DNA of 64,000 nucleotides from Globomyces pollinis-pini (GCA_025399215.1 MU621095.1:114645-178644), one strand, 5' to 3'; shown: positions 10,130-22,375, counted from the stretch's first letter. Translations and numbers: made by a program. The notes: generated by a model from the letters alone, not told the origin.

Positions 10130-10780
10130 ATGTCAATGACGAATTCCTTACTCATGCTTTCCTTCCTTGTACTTGCCTTTGCCGTCTTATCCTTCCCAAT
10201 GCCTGGCTCTCCCATAACTGCAAAATGGACGGGTATCCAACCAATTTCTTCCAATGAACCATTCAAAGCATCGTTTGATTTGTCATTCCCTGCTTGGGCC
10301 ACTACACCAAGTATGCATTGGTTAGCTTTTGATAATCCTGGTCCTCGCCCAGACAACTATTTGATTGAATTCAATTTGGTGGATGAAAACAACAAACTGG
10401 TCAGACCAATCTACAATTATGAATATGCAGCTAAAAATGGTCCAAATAATTGGAAAAGTGAATTCTTTCTTCCTTCATACATCATTCCAACTGGCCAAAC
10501 AACCAAAAAATTCAAGTATCATTTAAATCTCAAAAACCTTGATCGACTCTCTGAAGTGATTTTCAAAAAGGAAACAAATCAATACTCTGAAGTGTTTACA
10601 TTCCGTAAAACTAGCTTAACCAATGTTACTGTGACTGATCAGATGTTTGTAGGAGAGAAGGATGGTATTGAAGGAATAACGGTATCATTTTATAGGATCT
10701 TTGATGAAGATAACGTATCCCATTTATTTACTCAGTCTTTCCAAGGAACTGGGTTTAGTACTGGCCCATACCGTCCTTAA
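10130..10780 (+). CDS. Secreted protein of unknown family
   Basis: An intronless frame of 216 residues. Residues 1-23 form a clear signal peptide (MSMTNSLLMLSFLVLAFAVL followed by small residues), with no later membrane segment. The mature part is rich in aromatic residues and polar beta-strand-like stretches (PNNWKSEFFLPSYI, FKYHLNLKNL). It has two potential N-glycosylation sites (NVT near 168 and NVS near 198) and no cysteine. It does not resemble a family I recognise. It is likely exported or deposited in the cell wall. Confidence 0.7.
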   Translation: MSMTNSLLMLSFLVLAFAVLSFPMPGSPITAKWTGIQPISSNEPFKASFDLSFPAWATTPSMHWLAFDNPGPRPDNYLIEFNLVDENNKLVRPIYNYEYAAKNGPNNWKSEFFLPSYIIPTGQTTKKFKYHLNLKNLDRLSEVIFKKETNQYSEVFTFRKTSLTNVTVTDQMFVGEKDGIEGITVSFYRIFDEDNVSHLFTQSFQGTGFSTGPYRP

Positions 10781-10913
10781 GCTATTTAAATAAAAGTGTT
10801 TTATATCTTCATCTATTGAATACTTTACTTGTCATCTATTGGTGTCCTTTATGTGAATACTTGTATATTTAACTCACTCGGAAAAATAAAAAGAAATTCA
10901 ATTCTTACCAAAT

Positions 10914-13900
10914 ATGAATGAATTTATTGATACTATTCAAGATGAACAAGATTTGGAATTGGATATTATGAACCAAGTATTTATTCATATGTAACAATTC
11001 CATAGGCAAATCAAGTATTAGAACAACAAACACTTGCTATAGAAACAAAACGATTACAAAAAGTACAGTCTAAAATAAAGTAATTTAATCATAAACTGAA
11101 TGAACTATCAGCGAATTAAAAAGAAAAATATCAAAGTATAATCAACTAAATGAATTCAAAACAAAACTTCAATCAGACATGGAATTACTAAAAGATTTAG
11201 AAACTCAAGAAAAAAATATTAAAGACAGATTAAACAATACAAATTCATTCTTGGGTAATCTAAAAGATAAGCTAATTTGGAAAAGATTCAAATGAAACTG
11301 AAACTGAACGGGAACGATTGATAAGAATTGGGAAACTCAATCCATTAGCTTTAGATAATATAGATGAATCTGATCAAGATTCTAATCCAGAGAATGAAAC
11401 GATGCAATCATTATTCAAAGGTGATTTGCATTCAGATTCAGATCTTTCGTTTGCGGATGATGTGGATGAGTACTCAGATCATGAACATGTAGAAAATGAT
11501 CGATATAAGGATGATGGTGATGAGTTATCCTATCAACGAAGACTGGAGAAGTGGGTGACTAAAAGAAGACGGAAACGGTTTTTATTCCAAGTACCTTATG
11601 GTTATTTTAAATTGAATTTTAGAATCCTGGATTTGAAATTGATTCCAGTTTTGATTTCACCAAAGATCTGGATTTGGAAGTACATGAACCTGCACTTTAT
11701 GTCAAAGATGGACGAATGGATAAAGGGTTTAAAATACCTGGTGATGTGTTCTCTCATTTGTTTGATTATCAAAAAACTTGTACGAGATGGTTATGGGAAT
11801 TACATAAACAGGAAGTGGGTGGTGTTTTAGGTGATGAAATGGTATACTTTGCAAGTTGTATTTTATCAACAGGGATTGGGGAAAACAATTCAAATTATTT
11901 CTTTTTTAGCTGGACTATCATATTCGAAAAAGTTGAATGGTCCTATTTTGATTGTATGTCCTGCGACCGTTTTAAAACAATGGGTATAGTGAACCATTCA
12001 TTAAATTTTTAAGGTTCAAGAGTTTCACAAATGGTATTGTTAGAAGATTAATCGATAAAGGTGGCCACCACTTCGAGTGATTATCTTACATTCTACCGGA
12101 AGTGGGATGGGAAAAGACAATAGTAAAAAACAATACGATACAGAATCAGAAACAGACTTTACGGATTCTGAAGATGATTATAATGAAAAGAAACGAAGAA
12201 AGAAACAAAAAAAGGGCAAAAACAAGTACAAGCAAACTCGACAATCAGTCAAAGATCAATCCATCACTGATTTAATTGATAAAGTAGTGAATGACGGTAA
12301 TATTTCTAAACTTTATTCAAGGCCATGTTATTGTTACCACTTATTCGGCCATTCGAATTTATGATGAACATTTATTACCAGTAAAATGGTCTTATGTGGT
12401 ATTGGATGAAGGTCATAAAATCCGTAATCCAGATGCCGATATCACTCAAGCATGTAAACAGTTAAAAGTATTTCATAGAATGGTATTTTATGATATAGAC
12501 CCCTCATAGAATAATATTATCTGGAACACCTATTCAGAATAATTTAACAGAGTTATGGTCACTGTATGATTTTGTGTATCCTGGTCGTCTAGGAGTATGT
12601 TGATTTATTCTAAATGGTACAGACATTGCCTGTATTTCAATCAGAATTCTCAATCCCCATCAACATTGGTGGTTATGTGAATGCTACTAATATCCAAGTT
12701 GAAACTGCATACAAATGTGCCTGCATCTTGAAAGATTTTATTTCACCCTACTTGTTGAGACGGATGAAAGTAGATGTTGCTCAGCAATTGCCTCAAAAGA
12801 ATGAACAAGTTTTGTTTTGTAAACTGACAAATTATCAAAGAAGAGTAAGCACACTTGGATTTTATTGTTTATAGAAATATGAAAGATTTATAGCGTCAGA
12901 TGATATTGGAAGAATCATGGATGGTAAACAACATGTTCTATCTGGAATTGATACACTACGAAAAATTTGTAACCATCCAGACCTGCTTGAAAACGAAAAA
13001 GACGTAACAACTATTGTCTGATGTCCACTAGGTTGAGAACTATGGTGATATGGAACGGTCGGGAAAAATGGTAGTAGTCCATTCGCTACTAGAAATGTGG
13101 GAAAGCCAAGGACATCGTGTGCTATTATTTTGTCAAACTAGGCAAATGTTGGATATATTGGAAAACTATGTGAAAAGGAAAACAGGTTTATAATATTTGG
13201 TTTAACTTGATAGAATTCAAATATCGTCGAATGGATGGTAATACACCAATTAAAAATCGATCGGAAATGGTTGATGGATTTAACAATGATCCTGATATTT
13301 TTCTGTTTCTTTTAACCACTAAAGTTGGAGGATTGGGGATCAACCTCACAGGTGCCAATCGAGTGATAATCTTTGATCCTGATTGGGTAATTTTGTGGAT
13401 CGTTAATATCAGAATCCTTCCACCGATATGCAGGCTAGAGAACGATGTTGGAGGTTGGGGCAAACTAAAACTGTCACTATTTATAGGTTAATGATATCAG
13501 GAAGTATTGAAGAAAAGATCTATCATCGACAGATCTTTAAACAGTTTCTATCAAACAAAGTTTTAAAAGGTATTTATGACAAATTAATATTAGATCCTCG
13601 TCAGCAACGATTTTTCAAAAGCAATGATTTACATGACTTGTTTAGCTTTGAAGGGAGAGATAGGGATACAACTGAAACGGACCAACTGTTTAGTGATATG
13701 AATGTGAAAGTTGATGTTCAGCAAGACGACGAAATGGATAAAATCAACAGTATAGATAAAGTGGAGACTTTCTTTGAAAAGCAAGAGAGTGAATCTCTAC
13801 CGAATGAAGAAACGTCCGGGAGTAAACCTGTTGATGATGATACTAGGATATTGCAAGCATTGTTCAGCAATACTGGTGTTCATTCTGCACTTCAGCATGA

Positions 13901-14489
13901 TATGATTATGAATTCCATCACACCCGAAGCGAAATTGATTGAAAAAGAATCCAACATGATTGCTAAACAGGCATTAAATGCATTAAAAGCATCTAGAAAA
14001 CGTGTGCGTCAACAAGACATTGGTGTGCCAACTTGGACAGGCACTAGAGGAAGTTCTGGGAGACCAGAGCCATCCACTTCCAAACCACCACCACGGCGGT
14101 TTGGAAATAACCCTCCGAGGGCTGATCCTAGCACCGCCCTGAGAGGGGGTATATTGAACCAATCAACGGTTACCAAAAGCAGTGAATCGCCTATCGGCTC
14201 AGCAGCAATCCTGTCAAACCTTCGCAAACGATCTGGTTTGACAGCAAATGACATTGATATTGATTTGAAACCCGTCTTGAAGTCTAACCTGACTGATTTA
14301 ACTGAAAGTCTCCAGCGGTACCTTTTGTCCAAAACAGACTTGGTATCATCATCGGAAATCATTTCAAATTTCAAATTAAAGGTCAATAAAACAGATATGC
14401 AAGTGTTTCGACAAATTCTGAAGGGAATGGCAGATTTCATCCATCAAGGAGATACCAAGGGCTGGAAATTGAAATCGGAATTTTTGTAG
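10914..14489 (+). CDS. RAD26: RAD26/CSB (ERCC6) SWI2/SNF2 ATPase
   Basis: About 1,050 residues from more than a dozen exons separated by introns of roughly 25-37 nt. The N-terminus has the CSB-type leader ([15 protein letters not shown]), a coiled coil and [18 protein letters not shown]. Then come motif Ia-like [15 protein letters not shown], the Walker A region [19 protein letters not shown], the DEGH box ([15 protein letters not shown]), [18 protein letters not shown], and the helicase C motifs [14 protein letters not shown] and [13 protein letters not shown]. The tail has a serine-rich linker and a terminal helix. The protein remodels chromatin at stalled RNA polymerase II in transcription-coupled repair. 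An apparent stop near 12507 is removed by an intron from GTATTTCATAG to GATATAG, restoring [11 protein letters not shown]. Confidence 0.93.
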
Positions 14490-14963
14490 TGTTAATATAT
14501 TATTTAAGTACAACTTGTTCCTTCTTGTAATATACAAGAATATATGATATTTAAGAAAGAGAGTATAATTATACCAAAATGAATTCCAAATGTAGAATGG
14601 TTGTTATCAATCCGATCATTAAACCACTTTACACAACTACATGTGAATAACCGCGGTACAAAGCAATTACGTAATTAACGGCATGAGTGATTGTAAAGGA
14701 CATTTTAATTGATTTAATGGGTTGATATGTGATTGGTTATGACACGATCAGCACATTGAATTGAATTTGATTTTTTGAACGCGAAAAACTTTCGATTTAT
14801 ATCGACATGAATGAATTATAATCAAAAATACTTTCATGTGAAATACCAAACTTGCACAGCATGTGAAATTAATGTTGTTATTGACATGTGAAAATAGTTC
14901 AAAGCGTGTCAAACAAATTGGTATAAATTAAACGGATTTCGACGTAGAATTTCATTCATACCA
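14490..14963. other. Intergenic and promoter region of the trefoil gene
   Basis: No gene is seen. The stretch holds the 25-bp phased CATGTGAAA repeats listed separately, another CATGTGAA at 14640, and AATAAA-free AT-rich sequence. Confidence 0.5.
14835..14893 (+). promoter_or_regulatory. Three CATGTGAAA motifs phased by 25 bp
   Basis: CATGTGAAA occurs at 14835, 14860 and 14885, each start exactly 25 bp after the previous one, about 70-130 bp before the ATG of the gene at 14964. A further CATGTGAA lies at 14640. The regular spacing suggests an array of binding sites for one factor; the CATGTG core is an E-box. The binding protein is not known. Confidence 0.55.
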
Positions 14964-15503
14964 ATGACAATCTTCATGAAACCCCCTGTCAATGTCAACT
15001 TTTCAACTCCGTTGTATCTACCTGATTTACCAAAGAGTCTTCAAATAGAACATTACGGAACTTTAAATACTATTGTCCAAAACGCCGTGTTCTTACATGA
15101 TAAATGTATTCAGATTCATGTGGAAAATTGTTCCAGCATTGGTGTCACTCAATCCACTACAACAGTTTTCAAATCATTCATGAACCCACTGAAAGTACAC
15201 CATGTACAAGACCATTGGATTCAATTTGAAAGTGTCAACTTCCCTGGCCTGTTCCTCTACCAAGACTCAATAACTAACACGGTTGTATTTAAAAAGCGTC
15301 TTGATGCTGTTTCTCAAATTGATAAAAATTTCAATTGGACGATTGTACCTGCTGTACATCACAATGTTACCAATGAAGATAACATGGTGTCCATTATATC
15401 CAATAACAACAGCTACTTGACATTGTCATCTGTTAATGCTAGTCAGATGCGAGTTGGTTCGTGTAGCAATAATTTGGATTTGTTCACAGTGGAAGTCTTG
15501 TAA
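14964..15503 (+). CDS. AbfB-like beta-trefoil protein
   Basis: An intronless frame of 179 residues. The central part (VHHVQDHWIQFESVNFPGLF, then LYQDSITNTVVFKKRL and FNWTIVPAV) resembles the repeat of the alpha-L-arabinofuranosidase B (AbfB) carbohydrate-binding beta-trefoil, with the S-x-N-FPG-F-L pattern. No catalytic domain accompanies it and no signal peptide is evident. It may be a free-standing lectin-like protein or act inside the cell. The phased motif array immediately upstream suggests a regulated gene. Family similarity was judged by eye and is moderate. Confidence 0.55.
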   Translation: MTIFMKPPVNVNFSTPLYLPDLPKSLQIEHYGTLNTIVQNAVFLHDKCIQIHVENCSSIGVTQSTTTVFKSFMNPLKVHHVQDHWIQFESVNFPGLFLYQDSITNTVVFKKRLDAVSQIDKNFNWTIVPAVHHNVTNEDNMVSIISNNNSYLTLSSVNASQMRVGSCSNNLDLFTVEVL

Positions 15504-15638
15504 AAATAAATTAAATCCTGTAATTAACTATGGACTTCTTTTTCCCCTTATTCCAGTTTTATATTGATCTAATCGCATGACCAACAAAATACAAATAATT
15601 TTCAGAAGTGGTTTTTTACCTATTATCCAGAAACTCAA

Positions 15639-18055
15639 ATGGTCATTACTTCATCATTAAATGAAGAGGTTGTTTATGATCCTTTACAATTGGATTTTGC
15701 TCAGGATAGAGAACTTTATGTGGATATCACAACCACTCCCAAATTCGAACGAACAGTTGTTCAGCAAAATAGTACCGACAACAAAAATGTCATCAAGAGT
15801 GATAATAATGTAGTAGATATTGACGATCTTCAGAGTGAGGCTTCAGAACCAGTAGTTGAAAGGAAACAATCTGTCGAATTAAGATTGAAAAATATTGTTA
15901 AAAGGAAAGCATCGTTTTCATCACAAAGGTCTCCAGGAAGTATCAGTTCTGATGCGAACGAGAAACCAAAGGCAGAAGTACCACCAATTGATACCAAATC
16001 TGTTGACAGGTCAACTGATTCTGATCTATACAGTCCTATATATACTAGATATGTATTAACACCTTCTGGTATATATTTGAAATGTTAACATAAAGGGGAT
16101 CGATTTGATGTATCATCTCTTAAAAGAAATTCGGACTTTCATGATTTGTTTCCATTGCTGGACACCAATGAATGTCTAATTGATGGTAAGAATGTTAACA
16201 TGTCGTCTAATATTGAATCTAGACTATACATGTGCTTGGTTCAATGATGTATTATTACAAGGTAGACTTTATGTCTCGCAAAACTTTATCGCCTTCCATT
16301 CTAAAGTTATTTGGACATACACAGTTAAGCTTCTTTTTTCTAATAAGTAGGTATTGATTCCACTTTCGGATGTAAAAAGTATCACCAAAAAGTCTGTTGC
16401 TGGAATATTTCAAACTTCATTAGAAATTGCAACTGAAGAGAAAGAGGTATATATTGTATGCTTGACACTTTATAGTACTACTTCACTAGTTTTGTTTCAC
16501 GAGAACATGCTTTCAATCTAATGACGAAACTGATTGAAGGATATCCTCACAATACGCTTGAGATGCAACAGTGTAATACACCTTCTACGACTCTAGGTAG
16601 CGCTAATAGCATTGGTAATAATCATTATTCTCTTAAAATATTCAGATGGGAGACGTAGCAAATCACTTGGATCAATGAGAGATCCTAATCATCCCATTAA
16701 TTTAAATCTAGCTGATGATATCCCAATCAGTTTGGCAAATTCGTTATCACCTGAATCTCTGACAAAATTGCAACACTTGCAACTCAACGTTGGGCAAAAA
16801 AGTGGACTTGCGGAGATTGTATCAGTGGAGAAAAATAAAGATACAAGCATCATGCATCAAAAGCATCCTGTCAATATTCCTTCATCTGACGATCTGCATA
16901 AAAGGCCAGTGTTAGTGATGCCAGGTAGTAAGGAGTATTGATTTAATGTGTTTAAGAGAGAGCAATTAAAAATCTAAAGCCAGGTCTTCCATTAGCGACT
17001 GACCCATTAATGGCCCAAAGTACAAAGAAAAAACCAAGTCCTTCCAATTCTATTGAAAAGTCGAATTCGATAACACCAACAAGCCCTGTCTCTTGTTCTT
17101 GCCTTCCTTTGCATAAGGAGCAGAAACTGGCGGTAGATGTGATACTAGATGTGTCAGTCAATCAAGCGTATGAGATGCTCTACGGTTATCAGTCCACTCA
17201 AGAAGGATTCCTGCGAAAATTTTGGGAAAAATCAAAATATTCTGGTAATTAGTTATATTGTAAACAATTATAGAAATTGCTATCACAGATTGGGTAGCAC
17301 AAAATGATGAGTCTCCGCCAAACCAGGAAAAGAGTTCTAAGCCTCCTAAATTACTATCAGAATTAAAAGTTGGTTTAAAGAGAACATTGAACTATATTGT
17401 ACAATTATCTGGTGCGATTGGTCCTAAACAAACAAAGTGCTATGTTACAGAAAACATTCATAATGTTTCTCAATAGTAAGTGCTACACATGAAAAACTAA
17501 CAATGATCAGCCAACTATGCATAGATTCTTCAACACAAACTCCTGATGTGCCTTCTGGTAATGCGTTCTTTTCCAAATTGAGAGTTTGCCTTTTGTTTGA
17601 AACCCCAGAACGAACCAGGATGATCGCATCCTGCTCAATTGAATATGTAAAGTTTTCATGGATAAAGAGTAATTTCAATCATATTAATTTTAGTGGCATT
17701 GGATAGAGCCGTCCCCGAAGGTGTGAAAGATTATCATACACTGCTGATTAAAGAAATTACTGGATATTTGGCTGATAAGCCCTTCGATTCTAACAGCTTA
17801 CAAAGTACCTCGGCTGTTATTGAATCAGCTCCTGTTCAAGCTGTAATTGCCCCAATCCAACCAATCCAACAAAATACAGAATTGGAAAAATTGTTAATAT
17901 CTCAGCAGTCAAACGTTTTAACTTATTTCAAGGTGCTAATTCTGCTTGTAACAATTCTAATAATTCTCAACATTTTCGCCATTTATCTATTCTTGACAAC
18001 TTTAACACAAAATCCCCAAGTCAATATATTGGAAGGCATGAAAACGGAATTGTAG
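15639..18055 (+). CDS. GRAM/VASt sterol-transfer protein (LAM/GRAMD1 family)
   Basis: About 700 residues from roughly ten exons. After a serine-rich N-terminal region, the GRAM domain reads NSDFHDLFPLLDTNECLID, DYTCAWFNDVLLQGRLYVSQ, FIAFHSKVIWTYT, VLIPLSDVKSITKKS and YYFTSFVSREHAFNLM, spread over about five exons. A basic/Ser linker leads to the VASt domain (AVDVILDVSVNQAYEMLYG, EIAITDWVA, LNYIVQLSGAIGPKQTKCYV, RVCLLFETPERTRM). A single membrane segment close to the C-terminus (VLILLVTILIILNIFAIYLF) would anchor it in the ER. Such proteins move sterols at ER-plasma membrane contacts (yeast Lam/Ltc, animal Aster). Order, anchor position and length fit the family well. Confidence 0.88.
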
Positions 18056-18152
18056 AATAGAACGAGATTGTAAATTCCATTGTTCATCAATTAATATAAA
18101 TGTATATCTCTAATTATAAACTGACTATCTCTGCATTGTATCTTTGAATATA

Positions 18153-18903
18153 TTACGAAATAAAAACTTGAACCAGACTATTTTCAGCTATTTTGGTTTC
18201 TGATATGCGAACAGCTGGCTTCAGAATAGCTCCAAAATATACCAATTTTAGTTTTGATACGTCCAGTTGACATTCTGTGCCAATCATTGACAGTAATTTT
18301 GATATTTTCATTGTTGGAGATACCTTCAGAGGTAAATCTTTACCAGAACTTAAACGAACTGTGATTCCAAATATTTCTTCCGCGATTTCATTGAGTACCG
18401 GAGATGAATCTTCAGCCCTTAGTAATACTTGTTGAGAATTATGTGATGGGGAAATGGTGACAACCTTCAATTCCCCTAAACAATAGGACGGAATGACATA
18501 CAAGTTTCCATATGAATCATAACAACCATCAGTCAGTTTTCTAAGTTTAATCAAATATCTATACCCAGTTGGACATTTCAGTTGCACAGAATCAAATATT
18601 ATCTGTGAAGTTTCAATGCAATCTGCCTCACAACATAGTCTTAATGCTTGCCAAACTTCAGGACGACCCTTAACAAGTTTAATTAAATTTACTGATATAC
18701 AGAGTAAGACGGTTGAGTATCCCAGTATGCATTTCGTTCTGATGAATTTTGATTTGTATTTAAAGCATAAGTTTTGAATGGAAGTAAAGGAACGTTTCCA
18801 GCTGCATGTCAACCAAAACAAACTCACCTCCTAATAATCCACCATTGTTTCTTGCCTCTAATTGGATGTCAGTATCTCGTTGCTGGCTACAACATTGTCC
18901 CAT
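18153..18903 (-). CDS. UBTD1/2-like ubiquitin-domain protein
   Basis: Two introns, 26 and 32 nt, yield a protein starting MGQCCSQQRDTDIQLEARN. The MGxCC start fits N-myristoylation plus palmitoylation. Then come NAYWDTQPSYSGRPEVWQAL, a helical DC-UbP N-terminal segment, GCYDSYGNLYVIPSYCL and a C-terminal ubiquitin-like fold (ITVRLSSGKDLPLKVSPTMK to the end). This is the layout of UBTD1/UBTD2, proteins that bind ubiquitin E2 enzymes, probably at membranes. The gene ends under 100 bp from the convergent GRAM gene. Confidence 0.85.
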
Positions 18904-18985
18904 CTCAATTTGATTTGTTTAACGTGTTTTTACAAAAAACGAAGTTGGTCAAAAACTAGAGAATTTGTATACAGAAACGATACAC

Positions 18986-21195
18986 ATGATCAATCCACCA
19001 AATGATACAAAGGAGAGTAATCCAATTAGTAATGTGGGAAACTCATTTCAAGCACCCGATTATGATAGTTCTTCGTCTGGTAATTTACCTCCCTTTGATA
19101 GTTAGGTTTATCTCCTGTTTGGAAGAATAATGTCACCGAATATGTTACTGGGATGCTCGGTGGAGTAATAAATGATGCTGAATACGAGCGAGTAGCAGCA
19201 GAATTTGGTAATTTGACCAGTGTGACTAGATCTGCTTCTTATTCTGACTTTCCTTCTGATTTCCATACAATTCAATCGGACATTAGTCAATCAAATAGTC
19301 AGAAGAATAAACAGCATGTTAGTGCCCCACAAGAGTCGCCAATTCACCAATCTGCGTTTAAATCGTCTACAAATGGATCAGTAAAAATCCCTGCTCCATC
19401 AGTGCCTTTGTTTGATAGAAATAGCGAAACTAAATCTCAAAAAGTTGACTCCTTATTAGATTCATCACTACCGAAGGACAATACACAAACTTCACTATTG
19501 GAAAGACTATCGAAAAAGCATAACAAATTACTCACAATTCCTTTAACTCCAAAACACTCTGAAGCTTCAAATCAAAAGAATAACAACAATGCGTTGGGAA
19601 GTACTTCTAACTCGAAAACAATGACCCACTTACAGGAGTTGTCAAAGAAAATTGTCGCAGCTGGTTTTAATCCAATTCATTCATCTTTGCTTACCATATC
19701 TGACTCTATTCAACCACCCAAGGACACATTAACAGAATCGCAAGGATTGTATTTAATGGGAACGCTATCTGTTTTATATAATGAATATATGAATAAAGAA
19801 AGCACAATTCAGCAACTTCTAAAGCAGGTGAATGAAAACCAAAAACCAAATAACAATATATTCTTGGATAGTAATGTGGACTCTAATGCCCAGAATCGAA
19901 TTGCTGAACTTACACTGGAGAATCAGAGATTGAAAGCACTTAATGTTGAATTAAATAACGAAAACAAGAAGTTAAATACTTTTGTAGAGTCCGGAAAACC
20001 CAAGGCTAAGAATGAATCATTTGCAAATTATAACATAGCTAATCCAAATAATCACTTTGATGATATTTCGGATTATTCGATACCATTGTCGTCCTATGGT
20101 CTGGTATCTGATGTTCTCTAATTCGTTAGAAATTGGAGAGTGATGAAAATCAATCAAAAGATAGAGCTTTAAAGATTCTGCAAGAGGAACTAGCTGAAGT
20201 CAAAAGGCAAAAAGAAATCTTGCAGTTACAACTTGTTAATTCAAAAAAAGACTATAAACCGCCAATGGGACCAGGTATTGTCTTAAACAAACTGACACGT
20301 CAGATGTACATGGTCTTACAACTAGAGAACGAATCCAACGAGACAAAAAGATTTGGAAACTTCAATCTCAAAACATAAACGGTTTAACTCAATTAGAAGC
20401 AACCGAGCAACTGAAAGTATTTTGATAAGTTGCTAACTCTGTTGAAGGAAATATGTGAGAAACTAGGGATTACTGATTACGAAAATATTGGACAAAGTAT
20501 TGATAAAATCCAGCTGGTATTCAGATTGGTTCCTCAAATGCAAAGAGTATTATACTAATATTTTTGTTGATCATTAGTTTATACAACAGATCAATGCAAC
20601 AGTGAAAGCGTATACAATTCATGCTGATAATTCAAACACCAGTCTCTCTATGAGCTCAGTAAATCAACCATTAAAGTTGGAGAAATCTTTAGCAGTAATA
20701 AGAGAATGGGCCGAGTTGGCCGCTAGTAAAAAGGATCAGCAGGTATACTGACTCTCTAACGTTAGGCTTTTATAAATGACGTCCACGAGCAATTGGACAT
20801 AGTTGCATCCCCAGCTTCGTATGAAAAGTGCTTAGTTGCCATTGAGCGATTGGTAAATAGCCATGATAGGCCACAAATGTATCCTCACATTCCTGTTGAT
20901 CAAGCCCAACAATGGGTCAATTACTTTCAGCAACTGTTTGGGTTAAAATCTCTAGAGATGGTGCGTCATAAAATGGACTCCCTTTATATTTTTTCCACAG
21001 AAATGGAACATGGTATGGTAAATGAGGTTTACGATAGGATTGCTACGAATTAAAGAAGTTTTGAAATTAGATGGTGTTTCACCTGGACGGGTGCTGTTTA
21101 CTGCAGCCGATATTTTAGAAAAGCATAAATTGGACTCGATAAGTGGATCTATGGGGAAGCTGTCTACAAGCGAAAGACCTGTCAAACTTGTTTAA
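18986..21195 (+). CDS. CEP70: CEP70-like centrosomal coiled-coil protein
   Basis: The protein is assembled from about eight exons with introns of 25-37 nt. An N-terminal low-complexity part is followed by coiled coils (residues about 220-290 and RALKILQEELAEVKRQKEIL). Then comes a conserved block: KLTRERIQRDKKIWKLQSQN, EICEKLGITDYENIGQSIDK, FRLVPQM with an FIQQINATVKAY continuation, and QAQQWVNYFQQLFGLKSLEG with NEVYDRI and IKEVLKLDGVSPGR. The order of leucine-rich helices with VPQM and YFQQLF followed by an NEVY-type helix resembles the CEP70 family of gamma-tubulin- and centriole-associated proteins. This was recognised by pattern only. If right, it implies a lineage with centrioles or basal bodies. 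Confidence 0.6.
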
Positions 21196-21543
21196 AATTG
21201 ATTTTTGAGTTTTTTGCTATTATTAAAAATTGATATAATCTTATACATCTTAATTTCTTCATACCAATTGTAACAAACATAAACAAACATGTGATCATAT
21301 GACTTGACTTGGTATGGTTTGAGATACGCGTTTAGAAACCCAATTGGAAATTTGTCATGATAAAAAAGAACAAAAGATATTAAGATAGTCCATTATTTAG
21401 TACCTGAAATCTGTATCAAATGTGAGATATCACGCAATTTAGTGCGTGGGAAGGTTTGGGTCATTCGTGGATTTTGGTCCACCTCTAAAAGCACATCAGA
21501 TTGACATTCCAAACTTTTATTTTTCTTGAAGAACCTAATAGTT
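21196..21543. other. Intergenic, no gene seen
   Basis: Short AT-rich spacer upstream of the FAM72 gene. It contains a near-duplicated AACATAAACAAACATG and no open frame of note. Confidence 0.5.
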
Positions 21544-22187
21544 ATGGCCTATAGATCGACTGTTAGAGCAGGAACTGCTCAAGTTTATGAACCTGCTCAC
21601 TCCATGTCAGAACAATTTTCAAGGAGAATTCTAGCTCAAAATCCTAGTGTTCAAATGCCAAATTCAATTGGATTATCAAATGTAGAAAGCTCAATGCATT
21701 GGGATTTTCAAACTCCTCAACACTACTATGTATCCAGAGTTTCTCGAGGATCTAGACCAGATGATATTGTTCCTAGGTTAAGTGCACCACAGTCAAGACC
21801 ACAATTCCGAAGTAAAGTGGTTTGCGTTTTGGATTGTAAACACTGTGAAATGGAAGTATGTAAACGCGGAATGAAAGCTATTTTATTGGCAGATATGAAT
21901 GTAAGTAAAAACTTACAACTCAATATGGTTAGGTCGAACTATTCTCCACTGATTCCCCACCATATGGTGTTCAATTAGTTAATGATGACTATAGAACTCG
22001 AAACTGCTTTTGTCGCATTCGAGATGTGGCATGTTTGGGATGTGGAAATGTAATTGGGTATCATGTCACCCAACCTTGCGAACCTTGTATGGATGCTTGC
22101 AACAATGGTCATTTTTGGATGTTCCATTGCACTGAAGTCACATCGAAAGATAGATTAAATGATGCAGGTTTTGTAGTTCATCATTGA
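21544..22187 (+). CDS. FAM72 family protein
   Basis: Two exons; a 33-nt intron follows LLADMN. The first 95 residues are variable. The conserved domain then reads VVCVLDCKHCEMEVCKRGMK, AILLADMN-VELFSTDSPP, DDYRTRNCFCRIRDVACLGC and GNVIGYHVTQPCEPC, then NNGHFWMFH. The paired CxxC/HC cysteines (CKHC, CxC, CLGC, CEPC) and the NGHFWMFH ending are diagnostic of FAM72, which in animals associates with the uracil-DNA glycosylase UNG and with cell-cycle progression. The role in fungi is not established. The ATG at 21544 is the first in frame. Confidence 0.88.
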
Positions 22188-22375
22188 TATCATAGGAAGT
22201 GTATTGGTTTGGTCTCAGATACCCAAAGCAGACAGCGATGCTAGTTCTCCTATTTCGAAGAATGCTATTCTGCGATAATTATTTATAAAAATTGCCTATT
22301 GCATTAGACAGTTGATTGATTCAGTACCACTCAATAAAGTTTTTCATAAAAATACGTTGTATTAACAAAACAGAT

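Noticed and set aside
12470..12540. Apparent frameshift and stop in the RAD26 helicase domain
   Set aside because: An intron from GTATTTCATAG to GATATAG restores [11 protein letters not shown] exactly, so the gene is intact here.
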